The notes: generated from the sequence alone by a model not told the origin. Positions 45,478 to 57,099 are shown, counted from the first letter of the stretch. The stretch: 64,000 nt of DNA from Aspidapion aeneum (GCA_963576565.1 OY755042.1:18079272-18143271); one strand, 5' to 3'. Numbers and translations are program-made.

Positions 45478-46860
45478 TTATGGATTTAATTGAAGATATT
45501 CAGAAACAATTAAATAACAAACAAAAGTGTGCCATGGAGTCGCTTGACCTTCGGAAGCAGTGGCGGACCTAGGGGGGGGCCAGAGGGCCAGAGGGCCTCC
45601 CAAACATATAACTTATTTTTTAGTTTAGCAGCATCATTTATGGAAAATTTGTCACAAATTCTACTTATTTTTTTTTTAATGTCGTCTGCGGCGCTATTAA
45701 TCTTCTTTAGCTACTAAATTTCACACCTTAATTTCTACCAAAAACCACAATTTTTTTTTTTTTATGTTTGGTGCCACTTTGGCTCCTCCCCCCCGGAAAT
45801 GCTAGATCCGCCACTGTTCGGAAGGCCCTTGATACAGTGGATCATGAGATATTACTGCTTAAATTAAAAAACCTTCGTTTTATGTGCTCAACTCATAAAT
45901 GGTTTAGCAGTTTCCTAGATCCACGTTAACAATTTGTACATCTGGACGGAACACAGAGCTCTGAAAAGAACTTAGTGCTGTGTCCCTCATGCTTCAATCA
46001 TAGCTCCAACACTTTTTCTTATATACATTAAGTCAATATCAACCTTAAAACTTCCAGGAATTGTACGACATTATGCAGATGATACCTTATTGGTTTACTT
46101 TGGCCAATCATTTGATACTTTAAAAAACTTAATAAAAAATGACTTAAAACTTATGTCAACATGGTTGGACTCACACAAGCTTAGTCTGAACATTGAAAAA
46201 TTCAGTTACATATTCTTATCCAACAAAAAGTCTACTTTTTCTGAACCTATAACTATTGACCAAATTAGAAAACTAAATTATAGCACTTAAGTTAAATAGG
46301 GGTCCAATTGGAATATTTAAAAAAATTAACAGTGTCATAGGTACCAAATAAATTTTTGCGACCATTATTTTTTTTCTTAATACAAAGTCCATTCCAGTAC
46401 TTAATTGGAGTCTGGTTCCCCACAAAAAATAAATTTTTATTACCTTTAATAATACTTCACAAAAAAGCAATAAACAATATGTACTCGTTACCATCTACAT
46501 TCCCAACTTGTCAGTTGTAAAAAATTACAATATAAAATCTCTGGAGGACATCTACAAAACACAAATATGCACATTTATTCACCAAATTGTCAATAAAAAT
46601 AAACATTCAACAACAAATTTTAGTAGTAGAATAAATGTGCATACTCACAACATCAGGAATTGTAATAACCTGCAATACATAGGACCTAGGAATAATTTTG
46701 GTGTTCACTCAATATTTTTGGGCGTTAAAATTTACAATAACCTACCGTGTCGTCTTAAAAGTCTTAATATAAAACAATTTAAAATAAAAATTTTAAAAAC
46801 AATCTGATATAGAATTTAGAATTAATTGAATTGGAAAAAACAATCCAATTGTTTTCTTTG
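45478..46860 (+). mobile_element. 5'-truncated Jockey/CR1-like LINE, decayed
   Basis: The reading LMDLIEDIQKQLNN..KCA, then DLRKALDTVDHEILL, is the RT block with the first catalytic region. RHYADDTLLVY (46070-46100) is the catalytic YADD box, followed by WLDSHKLSLNIEK. The frame at 46508-46807 gives the typical C-terminal tail: N..NTRN..N, then NFGVHSIFLGVKIYNNLP. Frame changes and stops near 45930 and 46290 show it is inactive. A hAT MITE splits it at 45558-45816. The 5' end, endonuclease and ORF1 are missing. Confidence 0.75.
45558..45816. mobile_element. hAT MITE inserted in the LINE RT
   Basis: The 259-bp element runs from CAGTGGCGGACCTAGG to GCTAGATCCGCCACTG. TTCGGAAG flanks it exactly (45550-45557 and 45817-45824). 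Removing it and one TTCGGAAG rejoins the LINE codons DLRKALDTVDH in frame, so insertion was precise. Confidence 0.85.
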
Positions 46861-47443
46861 ATATTTAAAACCACTCTATTCTTACAATATTTGTTAATGT
46901 ACTATAGTTATAGAAAAAACCTATGTAAAGTGTTGTAAAGTTTTTTGGGTCTAAAAAAAACAGACAAACTTATTTTCTTTAAACATTTACAAACCTCTTT
47001 TTAAGTAATAATATGAAAACTTATTTTCAACTAATGAACACATTTAAAGAAATTTTTAATAATTTGTTTATATTATGTATGTTGTTCTTAGGTTCAAGCT
47101 AAGTTTTAGCATGTTACAACTTACTCCAGCAGTCATTTTTTACAACTTACCACACGCTTTATTTTTTACTATTTTTTATTGTTAAAAAAATACAATGCAG
47201 ATTTAAATAAAAAAGTGTGTATTTGTAAAACCGAACACTTATTTACAAACAAACAAAAAAAACTCTTAAGTTTTCATAACATTTTTCCGCAAATAAATCA
47301 GTGATTTTACTTCCATGTTACAACTTGCCACATATTATTCGTTTTCCTTCTTAACCCTTTAGGCCCAATCCCTTATTTTCGCGTCGAAGTTGCTATTTGG
47401 ATTTTTCCCTGAATTTAGTGGGTGGCTAAAATAATTATGAAAC
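46861..47443. other. Nothing recognised
   Basis: AT-rich; LINE 3' UTR may extend some way into it. Confidence 0.35.
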
Positions 47444-47625
47444 TGGTGCTAATCCGAGCACTTTACGCTTGTAAAAGAATAGACTTTATCTGTAAGTAGC
47501 TTGTAAAATGCTAAAGTAAAATTGTTTAGGTAAGTTTTTTTATCTCCTTTTCCATGCAATATAAATTTCTGCCCCCCCCCCCCAATTTATAACGTCAGCA
47601 GCCGTCACTTATGGCGGCTAGGACT
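47444..47625 (+). mobile_element. 3' part of an internally deleted hAT element
   Basis: GAAACTGGTGCTAATCCGAG to TTTATAACGTCAGCAGCCGT closely follows 56469-56678, including the oligo-C run and the remnant codons ETGANPSTL. The terminal GCCACTG is mutated to GTCACTT. The 5' part is absent. Confidence 0.65.
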
Positions 47626-47811
47626 TAGGGAAAAGACTGGAAAATTGTCTGCGACCTAGAGGTTTAAAGCACAAACACTGCACCAACTCTACCCGCTGTT
47701 TAGAGCCAACCAACTTAATTTGAAAATGCACCACCTGTTCAGAAATTAATTTTGGCCCGTTTTTTGATCTGGAAAAAAATCGTAATGTTATAATTTACCC
47801 CGCGTTAAAAG

Positions 47812-48257
47812 CATATACGTAATATTCCAATACTCCCTGTTACCCATTTACACAATGGCTGGCGTTTGATGCAAACATTCAGAAGTAAAGATACGAAAAA
47901 TGCATAAATACCAAATTCACATAAAGTTTTGGTCTACTGTGCGCCGATGGTTTGACGTGACGAATACACGAATAAAATAATATGCATGTGTAAAAGTATA
48001 ACCAATCAGGTCACTTTATCTTAAGGACCACAAAAAGATAGACCTATGCCCATTGATATTTCTATTTCAAATATGTTTGCATCATGCATCGTAAGGTAGA
48101 GTGGGTTTTGGAATAATACGTACTATATGGAAATAATATGCATATGTGGTTGAAAGCAACCAATTAGGTAATTTTTTATAAATATAATAAGGACCGCGAG
48201 GCATTATGTTTGCATTATGCATTGGCAATTGGGTATTGGAATACTATGTATATGGTT
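47812..48257. repeat. Inverted-repeat element with internal sub-repeats
   Basis: CATATACGTAATATTCCAATAC at the left is mirrored by GTATTGGAATACTATGTATATG at the right. AATAATATGCATATGTG-type and GTTTGCATTATGCAT-type units recur inside, about 170 bp apart. Probably an old MITE. Confidence 0.5.
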
Positions 48258-48640
48258 AAAACGAGCCCCGGTCTCCCCTATAATACTTCAGACCTACCAG
48301 GATAAGAAAGTGAAAACGAACAATATTTGTGTTTGCGACACGTAATATGACAAATATTTGGAAATGTCGCAGAAATAATGTAATAAGTAACACTTATTAA
48401 GGTGAACCTACAAAGGTTATAGAGAAAGTGTTATTTTTATTTTATTAAAAAGATCGCTCAACACTAACGACACCTGTATAATAACTTTTTTGACCTCAAA
48501 TTTTTTGAGAAAAATTGAAAAAACTTTTAAATTAAAATATATTTTTTTTTAATTTTATTTTGATTTAAAATCTAAAATGAGACCCTACTTTTATACGAAA
48601 ATGCTTTGGAAAAAGTTTTTGTTCAAAACAGTGTTAATTT

Positions 48641-49148
48641 TTACCTTCCTAGCCCGCGTCGCAATTGCTAGAGAAGGTATTATTTTTGACGAAAATTTTG
48701 TTTTACATAACGCGGAAAATGTGTTATTTGGGTGTATTTTGACCTATCTTAGCAATATCGCCGTGATGTCTGTCTGTGTGTGTGTATAGTATTTTTGTCC
48801 GTAACACGATATCTCCTAAACCGCTAAACCTGATTTGATTTTCATAAAATTTTTAGGTAAAATAGTGTACGACGGTCTAACGAGCTTAGTTTGGTCAAAA
48901 TGCATTAATGCTAATGACAGTTTTTTGACAATTAAAAAATGCTCACTTTTTAATGGAGCATCGGATCAATATGCGGTTTTCGGAATATACTAGTAGATCA
49001 CAAGAGATCCAAAAACTTTGTGGGAGCTTTAGTTTCTGAGATATTTAAAAAAAACTATTTTCAAGGCTAATATATCTCATCGCTTTACTTGAAGTGCTAA
49101 TAGGCTAGCTAGGAAGGTATCAGATCCTTCATGAATCCATTTATTTTT
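48641..49148 (+). mobile_element. Dispersed repeat family A, copy 6 (full length)
   Basis: It runs from TTACCTTCCTAGCCCGCG to CATGAATCCATTTATTTTTG with all internal landmarks. It is one of the best-preserved copies. Confidence 0.75.
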
Positions 49149-50990
49149 GTTAAAACCTTTATTTTTAAATGGTGTAAAAAAATAAACATCAGCATGGAAA
49201 AATTTATCTGGAAACAGAATTTAAGTAGTTTAAAATATAGCAAAATTATCTTACTGCAATACAATTTAAATTGTTAATCCATTCATCGCATTATATCGCA
49301 TTCGTCTTTTTTCACTTATGTTTTAAAAACAGCTGCAATATTGGACGTACATCATCCGAATAATTTGACGAAAAGGTGAAAGTACTGGGAAATATACTAG
49401 GAAATACCAGGAAGCGCTTGGGAAATACTAGGAAATACCATTGAAATTTGAGGAAACACTGCGAAATACCAGGAAATACCGTAGATATTATCCGTAGGTA
49501 AGTATTTCCCTTTGGTGTTCAGAAATCGTTCATAGTTCTATATAAGAGGTCGTAGCTCATAACCTACTTCATTGACGCACAAATTTTTTATGGTTTTAAA
49601 ATCATAAATAATGGAGCTACAACATACTAAAATTAGAACGAAATTGACCGAGACCTGGCCTCAATGTAACTAGTGCATACTATTTTACAATTAAAAATTC
49701 AATTTATTACTGAAATAAAAACATGGACCGGAAAACTGTAAAAACCTTAATCGGAACGTTGGCACAGAATTCCTAAATATACGTGGGAGCCTTTTGGCAC
49801 AAATTCACATTTTTTGGAATGACATGACTCGAACGCTGGCGCTGCTGAAAGCGACAAGCATGCAAAAGTCTAGGTTTTTATAAAAAACGTGTTTATGCCA
49901 AATCACTCTTGCTTTTAGAATTTCTGGTATTTATGTTAACGGCTTTTTTATCTTCAAGGTGTGGGTCGTATGTGATTTCATTTAAAACCTCATTGGCCAT
50001 TAATTTTGACATTAACCGCATTTTTAAATATTTGCAAAAGACAATACACACCATTGGAACCAAGTCACAAATGTAGCGCAAAATAAAATAACAACTTTAT
50101 GTGGCCCTAGTATGTGCTAAGTGTAAGGGTGTGCCAAACACAATGTAGTTTAAAGGGTTTTAGTTATTTCAGGAGACTCTGTATGTATGACATGTTTAAA
50201 AGAAAATGTAGAAACGTAACAAACTTATCACAGATCAAACTCAAATGTACTTAAGTCTCTAACTACTTTAGGGTGCGTATCGAAAATACTATCACAAGCT
50301 TCAATAGAGAGTAACTGTAAATTACTCTCCACAATGTGTCCATTTGCAGCAGCTCTCGATAGAATATCTCTCGAGTGGACACCACGCCTGCTCCCTTGGA
50401 AACAAACTTCCCAAAACCAGTTTGATATACTGGTTCCGCATGCGGGACTTATCAGTTATTGAACTGATAAACAAATAGGACCTACAATTTGATTTAAATA
50501 AAACATAATGCAATATGCGACACTTATTGTTGCCTCTAGCGCCATCTACTACAACTCATTTAAAGTTTTAAAAAAGTAGGTTTAACATTAAATCTAGGAT
50601 GCTAGAGCATTTATTTCAGGAGGTTTTATAATGTCATTCATTAAATTTAAGTTCAAAACCTATTAAAAATGAAAAGATTTTCTATTAAGAATTAAAAAAT
50701 ATATCTTCAATAAAATTGAATAAAGTTTTTATTGTAGTATAGTATTTTCAAGCACACAAAACTCGGGTTGACCCACCTTCCGTCCTTGTTAATTCACCGA
50801 ACCGTCGATAAATAAAAATAAAAGATTTTTGGTAAAACATACCAGGGTTGACGGAAAAATATGTTTGTTTATATGTTGCATGATGATTGTTGTCACTCAA
50901 CGTTGACCTTAAACTATTTTAATGAAACGCCAATGAACTAGACAAGAAAATAACAGAACCAAAAAATGTGAATTTCAGCGACTTTGATGG
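49149..50990. other. Mostly nothing; short GGAAATACCAG repeats
   Basis: 49380-49500 carries about seven loosely spaced GGAAATACCAG/CTAGG units. The rest is non-coding AT-rich sequence; short frames at 49893-50081 and 50322-50513 (minus) are not recognised. Confidence 0.4.
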
Positions 50991-50999
50991 GTTTGTCGG

Positions 51000-51330
51000 G
51001 TCTCTATTTCTTTAAAATATGTCATACATTCAGGGTCCCTAGGTATTTGTGGGCGAGATAGATAAAAAAATTACAGATGTTCTGGTCGTCATTTTCAAAA
51101 GGTCTTCAAATATCAAAACCGCTTCTGGATAGATCTCGTAGTTTTTGAGCTACGAGGGTATTGAGAAAAATCTGCATTTATGAAGGTTCATTTATCAAGG
51201 TTTTAATTTGAAAAAATTTCATTTTGATGTAGACGCTTTCCTATTGTATTTTTTGTAGAGAATGTCACTTTTAGTTTTTGAGATATTACATAATATTATT
51301 TCTTTATGGAATGACTCCTTTAATTTTTTT
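51000..51330 (+). repeat. Repeat H, left copy
   Basis: GTAGTTTTTGAGCTACGAGG with AATCTGCATTTAT recurs inverted at about 52690-52740. The two lie on either side of family A copy 7. Non-coding. Confidence 0.45.
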
Positions 51331-51352
51331 ATTCTTTGTATTTTTTGATATT

Positions 51353-52328
51353 TTTACCTTCCTAGCCCACGTAGCAAAAGCTAGAGAAGGTATTATTTTC
51401 GACGAAAATTTTTTTTTCAAATAACGCCCAAAATGTATTATTTGGGTCTTTTTTAACCTATTCTAGCAATATGGTCGTGATGTCTGTGTGTGTGTATTTT
51501 TTCTGTCCGTAACAGGATAGCTCCTAAACCGCTAATAGTTATTTAAACAACAAGCTTTGAAAACAACTCTTTGCACACGATTGCTTGCTACGGAACTAAG
51601 CCAACTTATATTGATGGGTGGCAACAACAAAAATCACAATGACGGGAGACCCGTATGCAGAAATGACATAGGCGTCCGCAAAAATGACATAAGCGTGTGC
51701 AAAACGTTTTGCACACCGCGTGCGTAAAATGTCATTTTCAGATCGTGTTCTCCGTGCGCAAAACCCCCTTTTACAAGACAGTCGTATAAAAACACTCTTG
51801 CTCTCGAGCTGATTAGATTTTGATCAAAATTCATTAATGCTACTGACAGTTTTTTGACAATTAAAATTTAAGAAACAAATTGTGTGTGCTTAAGACCACA
51901 CGGCAGAAGTGTAAACTTCAACAAGGCGAAATTAATAATACTGGCCTTCATCTGCATCATCATATCGCGCGCCAAATGTTCCTCTCACAGTTAGTCGACT
52001 AGAGCCGACTTCACCCGAATGATCGTTACATAGCCGAGCCTGACGGCTCAGTTCAATTCACTACCCACAAAAACTGCTAAACGCGCCTAAAGAAGTTTAC
52101 AATTCAGAATGCTAACTTTTTAACGGAGCATCGTATACAGTTTTCGGAATACGGTGGACTATATTTTGCTTAATAATTTATGTTATAACCAAAAACTTCG
52201 TAAAGGCTTTAGTTTCTGAGATATTTACAAAGAACTGTTTTCAAGGGTGATTTATTTTTATGCCTTCACTTGAAGTACGCTATTAGGCTAGCCCGGAAGG
52301 TATCAGATCTGTCACGGATCCATTTATT
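51353..52328 (+). mobile_element. Dispersed repeat family A, copy 7, with internal insertions
   Basis: It starts TTACCTTCCTAGCCCACG and ends CGGATCCATTTATTA. It has foreign segments at about 51538-51800 and 51865-52105, which make it roughly twice the usual length. The second contains GAAGTGTAAACTTC and GAAGTTTACAATTC near its ends. Neither insert has a clean terminus or duplication that I can define. Confidence 0.65.
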
Positions 52329-52489
52329 ATATTATATTGTAATTTAACGACTGAGTTTAAAATATTTTAAAATTTTCAAATTAAACAAATATTTAAAAAT
52401 AAATAAGTACCTAACTAAAAAATAAGTTTACAAATAACAATACAAAAATTTTAAATAATAAAATTATATGTGTGATACGTCATTTTAAA

Positions 52490-52860
52490 GAAAATCTTAG
52501 GCTGATTTCAGTAATCAAAAAAAAGGAGGGTATTTCCAAAAGAAAAATACCATCTTTATGTAGTATCTCAAAAAAAAAAGCTAAAATTCAGCTAAAATTC
52601 ACTTTAACAGATGGATTATATATATTAAAAAATATACTTTAAAGAAATGTATATCAAAGTTTAATTTTGATAAACAAAAAGGTATAAGCCTCAATAAATG
52701 CAGAGTTTTTAATATCCCCTCGTAGCTAAAAAACTACAAGGCATATCGAGAAGTAAAAAGACGTCTAGAAAATCGAGCCCAGGACATGTCTACTAGTTTT
52801 TATGTATCTCGGCTAGAAATACCCCAAAAAATATCGAATTTGGCCCACCTTGTACGTCTA
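52490..52860 (-). repeat. Repeat H, right copy (inverted)
   Basis: The reverse complement shares GTAGTTTTTTAGCTACGAGG and CTCTGCATTTATTGAGG with 51130-51190. Confidence 0.45.
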
Positions 52861-53137
52861 TCCATCGCGCATCGTTGCCGTCACGCCGCTATAGAAGCTC
52901 AACCATCGGAAGCTTTTGGTGGTTCTTTCGATTACTAGGGAGTTTTTGGAACAATTAAAATTTTGTCAACTTTGACAGCCATTGTTGTAGTGGTTAATAA
53001 CAACGGGTTTTAAAAGTTAAATTATTAAAACCCTATGTTTTTAGCTTTTACAAAATAAATATTTAAAATTTTGGAAACTGGTAACATTTTATCATTTTTA
53101 ATAGAAGCCGTACAAAAAAACTATAAAATAAACATTA

Positions 53138-53608
53138 AATAAATGGATCCCTGGCGGATCTGTTACCTTCCTAGCTAGCCTATTAGCCTAATTCAATTTT
53201 TCCTAAATTTTATGAAAATGGGTTCAGCGGTTTAGGAGCTATCATGTTACGGATAGAAAAATAATACACACACATACAGACAGACGTCACGACGATATTG
53301 CTAGGATAGGTCAAAATACACTCAAATAACACATTTTCAGCGTTATCTCAAAAAAATTTTTTTCGTCAAAAACAATACCTTCTCTAGTCATTGCCAGTGG
53401 CGTATATAGAAAAAAGTTTCGGGGTGGGCCCGAGGCAGTTTGGGGGGGGCGAGACCCCATGAGGCCGTATTTTATGTTTGTATTCAGGAAATATGTGGAA
53501 AATATCTAAAAAAATCTTAGCTTCGGGGCGGCCCGGGCCCCCCAGGCCCCCCCCCCCCATTCCTTATATACGCCACTGGCCATTGCTGTGCGGGGTAGGA
53601 AGGTAAAA
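53138..53608 (-). mobile_element. Dispersed repeat family A, copy 8, split by a MITE
   Basis: It runs from TAAATGGATCCCTGGCGG to GTAGGAAGGTAAAAA, missing the CACTTCAAGTGAAG part after GCCTATTAGCC. A family C MITE interrupts it at 53395-53578. Confidence 0.7.
53395..53578 (+). mobile_element. hAT MITE family C, copy 2
   Basis: The 184-bp element has termini CAGTGGCGTATATAG and TTATATACGCCACTG and shares GGGGTGGGCC and GAGGCCGTATTTTATG with 44851-45041. GTCATTGC and GCCATTGC flank it, 7 of 8 matching, both inside family A. Confidence 0.85.
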
Positions 53609-54504
53609 ATTACACTACCACAACGAAAGGGCTCCGTCGTTAACGGCCGGCAGTGGTTGTGGTTAACTAATCTCCATATCATTATTTTTGAGACAACTTT
53701 TTATTATTTTTTTTGGTTGGCCTATGCTATTTGTTGTGGTAAACAGCTGATGAGTGTCAAAAAGTTATCTGAAAAATTATGTTATGGATTCTACGGCTAC
53801 CAAGTGACATGCCGCTAGTTCACAGACGCATACCACTTATTTCTAAGGTGTACATTATAGTCCACAGTACATCGGTCTATATTTTAAGGGATGAGTAACA
53901 GGCTGAATTTTATTCTGTTTACACACGATCTGTGTGTGAAGTTGTAAAAAAGTCCATTGCACATCAATATATTGCTCTGAAAATCAAAATGAAAAGTAAG
54001 AAAAACCCAAACGCATAAAAAGTAAAACCTTTATCGCATAAACGAATGTATGGGTCCACTACTTGAATAAAACAGATAAATGATTTGATTCCTAATTCCC
54101 ATGCATAACTGAAGATTATTTATTTTGATACAATATATGCATGAAAAATCATTAAGAAGGTCGGTAGAAACTAAGCACTTGTATTAAAGATCCAGGTCAA
54201 TTATTGAAATGTACTGTTAAATAAATGCCAGTTTATCAATAAATTAAAGATCAGATGTCTTGCCTGATGATTTCATTAATAATATAAGCCATGCTAACTG
54301 AAGACTTAAATTAATATAAAAATTACCGCATGCTTCCTAAGAAAAGAAAAAAATAAGAAAGTGTTTCTTAGTTACAAATAAATTTACTTCCTCAAATAAA
54401 TGTCTTAATGATTTTGTGTACAAAACACAAGATATCAAATGTGTCAAAATTGTAAATTCGTACTTTAAACATTTTTAAAGTCCTTCAGATGGTCCATTCA
54501 GATC
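53609..54504. other. Nothing recognised
   Basis: AT-rich sequence without features. Confidence 0.4.
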
Positions 54505-54545
54505 AAGCGCGGTTCTGGAACAAAAGTCTGTGGGGGGGGGGGTGA
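54505..54545 (+). repeat. Isolated CAAGCGCGG MITE terminus
   Basis: CAAGCGCGGTTCTGGAAC followed by an oligo-G run matches the complement of the right end of 57928-58124. No partner terminus was found downstream. Confidence 0.4.
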
Positions 54546-54769
54546 TAATGATGAAACAGTGACCGTAAATACACGCACAGGAAAAGAGCATAAAGGAAAT
54601 ATCCGCACAGGAAGAAACGCAATACCATGGGGAGGACGTGTTTTTTGGAACTTATTTTCGTTGTCAGCAAACATTAATAGAATTGTTCAGTGAGCAATTC
54701 TAAGAAAAAGTGTCTACATCCCTTCCAGTTTTCCAATGGGTTTAGTCGCAAAATGCAAAAAAAGTTATG

Positions 54770-55043
54770 AATTTAAAGAACTTTTTTCTTAATAATGCAT
54801 ATATTATGTTTATTGGTGAAAGCTATAATTAAGCTAAGTATAAAAAATAGTATGACTTTTCTCTAAATATGGAAAATATCTGGCAAAATTGTAAAAAATT
54901 TAATGGGTCTTTCATTTTTTGACAATTTTGCCAGAGATATTTTCTATACTAAGAGATTAATCATAATATTTTTTATACTTAGCTAAAGTGTAGCTTTCAC
55001 TAATAAACATATATGCATTACTAAGAAAAAAAGTTCCTCGAAT
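54770..55043. repeat. 274-bp palindrome
   Basis: Outer arms GAATTTAAAGAACTTTTTTC and GAAAAAAAGTTCCTCGAATTC, then TAATGCATATATTATGTTTA, GAAAGCTATAATTAAGCTAA and GAAAATATCTGGCAAAATTG, are each mirrored on the other side. The centre is near 54907. It is a foldback or MITE-like element with no coding capacity. Confidence 0.7.
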
Positions 55044-55074
55044 TCCCTTGTATGTTCATGAATCAGGTTATATT

Positions 55075-55140
55075 GGGTAATTTTGTATTCAACTGCGTAG
55101 TAGGTATACGTAGATTAAGCAGTTGGGTGTTCTTTTTATT
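55075..55140 (+). repeat. Terminal fragment of repeat D
   Basis: AATTTTGTATTCAACTGCG with a TAAGCAGTTGGGTGTTC end matches the right end of the copies at 7245-7872 and 21530-22860. Confidence 0.45.
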
Positions 55141-55735
55141 ATTATTTTTTTTAATTTTAAGTTTAATTCTTGTTCATCGTTCATTCCACGCAGTTGGAGA
55201 ATCCGTTCTTATTTTAGCATTCAAGCTTTCTTTGTTTTGCGGTATAGTGGTTTCCTGGTTTAATTTTTTTGCTTGTGCTGCCTCAACTTGTCTATTCGCT
55301 GGTGCTTTTACGCTGCTCCTGAATTTAATGATAAAATGCAGCAAATTCATAAAATAAAAAACTGCACGTGTTTATCGTTGTATGAATTTTACTTGTAATA
55401 GAACTTTATGAGTTACGCATAAACTATGCCGTAGACCTGTAAGAAAAATCAACCGAGACAAGACAGGAGAAAGGCTCGCTCGAGCGTTAAAAGGGTCCTA
55501 TCGTGGAGACGAGAGACCCATTTTATCTCGCATAACGAGACGAGACAAGAGAAGGCCTTCTCTCGTCCCGCGGCAACACTAATTGTAATTTTTACAGATT
55601 TTGTCACTCGGTTAGTAGCAGCCATGCTGAATTTCGCCGAGTTTAAAATAAAACCAAAAAAAACGAGATAAACAAGGTCATGCTCCTATGTGTTCATGTC
55701 ACATGGGGACCATTGGCAGCGGAAAGGCTGATAAA
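55141..55735. other. Nothing recognised
   Basis: Contains a hydrophobic open frame (55052-55357, 101 codons) starting in repeat D; no family resemblance. A GAGACGAGA-rich stretch lies at 55455-55570. Confidence 0.4.
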
Positions 55736-56678
55736 CAGTGGAGGCTGTTACAGGGAGGGCTATGGAAAACTAGATAACAAACTGTTCACGCCGGTGGGCG
55801 GAAGGTATGTTTGTTTCAGTTGACGTCGGCCATATTCATCGAGCGAAAACATTCGTTGCCCTTTCTACGTGTTGCCGGTTCTACTCTTAGTAAAGACGTA
55901 TGAGTTTGTTTTGATTTGGGGTAGGTGAGTTGTTAAAAGCCTTGCCGGTTGCGTGTCCATTGTTTGTTTATGTTTTTGTTTATTTTAAAATTTAAATACG
56001 TTGACATATGAACTTCGTTTACGAATAAAATCTTTAAGGCCACATAGACCGGACCTAAAAATCCTAAAAATTAACCAAAATTTTAGTGCAAGTATTAAAA
56101 AATTATACGATGTTGAAAACTGGTTGTGCGGTTGTGAAAAATTAAATGCTTTTTTTTGCTTTATTTGTCTTATTATGAACAATCCACAAAGTGATCCTAC
56201 GTGGTTGGCAAAGGAAATGTGTGATATTAAGCACTTTAGTAAAAAATTTAAGACACAATGTGCTACTTATTTAAATAACTACTTTTTTTCTAATTTTCTA
56301 TGCTAGGCAAGACTGATATTACGTGCCAATTGAATAGTGCCTATAGGCAATACATTACCGAACATAATGAAAATCTGGCAAAACATAGACATATACTTAG
56401 TAGGTTAATAGACTGTTTAAAATTCTGTGGGATTTTTGAGGTTGCTCTACGGGGCCATGATGAGTCTGAAACTGGTGCTAATCCGAGCACTTTGCACATG
56501 TAAAAGAAGGACAAAAAAACTTTATCTATAAACAAATAAACTAAAAACTACACCAAGTAGCTGCTTGTTTCTAAAATACTAAAATAAAATGGTTTAGTTA
56601 AGTTGTTTATCTTCTTTTCCATGCAATATAAATTTCTGCCCCCTCCCCCCCAATTTATAACGTCACCAGCCGCCACTG
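55736..56678 (+). mobile_element. Internally deleted hAT element with TTF/MYM-type transposase remnant
   Basis: The 943-bp element has termini CAGTGGAGGCTG and CAGCCGCCACTG. Between them lies the N-terminal part of a TTF/ZMYM-type hAT transposase (55989-56503) and then a short tail with CCATGCAATATAAATTTC and an oligo-C run. The catalytic core and dimerisation domain are missing. No target duplication is clear. Confidence 0.7.
55989..56503 (+). pseudogene. hAT/ZMYM-like transposase N-terminal remnant, frameshifted
   Basis: The first frame (55989-56306) gives a TTF-type zinc-finger region: WLCGCEKLNAFFCFICLI, then WLAKEMCDIKHFSKKF. A shift near 56290-56300 leads to GKTDITCQLNSAY, HNENLAKHRHILSRLIDCLK and FCGIFEVALRGHDES. 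That matches the segment after the TTF domain in ZMYM1-like/hAT proteins (KNR.IL..IID...F.G...LALRGHDE). Family proteins run to several hundred residues more; here the reading ends about ten codons after RGHDES at a deletion junction. No in-frame ATG is present. It cannot make active transposase. Confidence 0.75.
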
Positions 56679-56890
56679 GATCAAACTTGCCTTCTCAAGT
56701 GCGAAGAGTAAGAGAAAACAGTATTTTACTTCCTAGCACAATGTGAAGCATATAAAATAAAGGAGTTTGAATCGAAAGCCTAAAGTCCCTGATGTGATCG
56801 GATATCCTGACGTTAATTAGAATGATGGGAAGATTCGATGAAGGATAGGATCGCACTTAATGGTAGCAGGATACTCTGCGGATAGTCAAC

Positions 56891-57057
56891 CAGTGGCGCA
56901 CCCAGTAATATGTCTAGGGGGGCCCGTGGCCTTCGGGGGGGGGAGGCCTTCGGGGGGGGGGGAGGTTGGCCAAAGCCTCATGATGGCGTATTTTTTGTTA
57001 TTTTATCTTTTCATTCATTAAATATGTAAAAAATTTCTCAAATTTCTAAAAGAATCT
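56891..57057 (+). mobile_element. CAGTGGCGCACCCAG MITE, right end lost
   Basis: The left terminus CAGTGGCGCACCCAG and oligo-G tracts are followed by ATGGCGTATTTTTTGTTATT, similar to family C. The right terminus is replaced by a (CTA)n run. Confidence 0.5.
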
Positions 57058-57090
57058 ATGACTACTACTACTACTACTACTACTACTACC
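57058..57090 (+). repeat. (CTA)n microsatellite
   Basis: About ten consecutive CTA units at the broken end of the preceding MITE. Confidence 0.9.
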
Positions 57091-57099
57091 TTACGTGAG

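Noticed and set aside
55052..55357. 101-codon hydrophobic frame
   Set aside because: It begins in a repeat D terminus and has no recognisable domain; AT-rich sequence easily gives Leu/Phe/Ile-rich frames.
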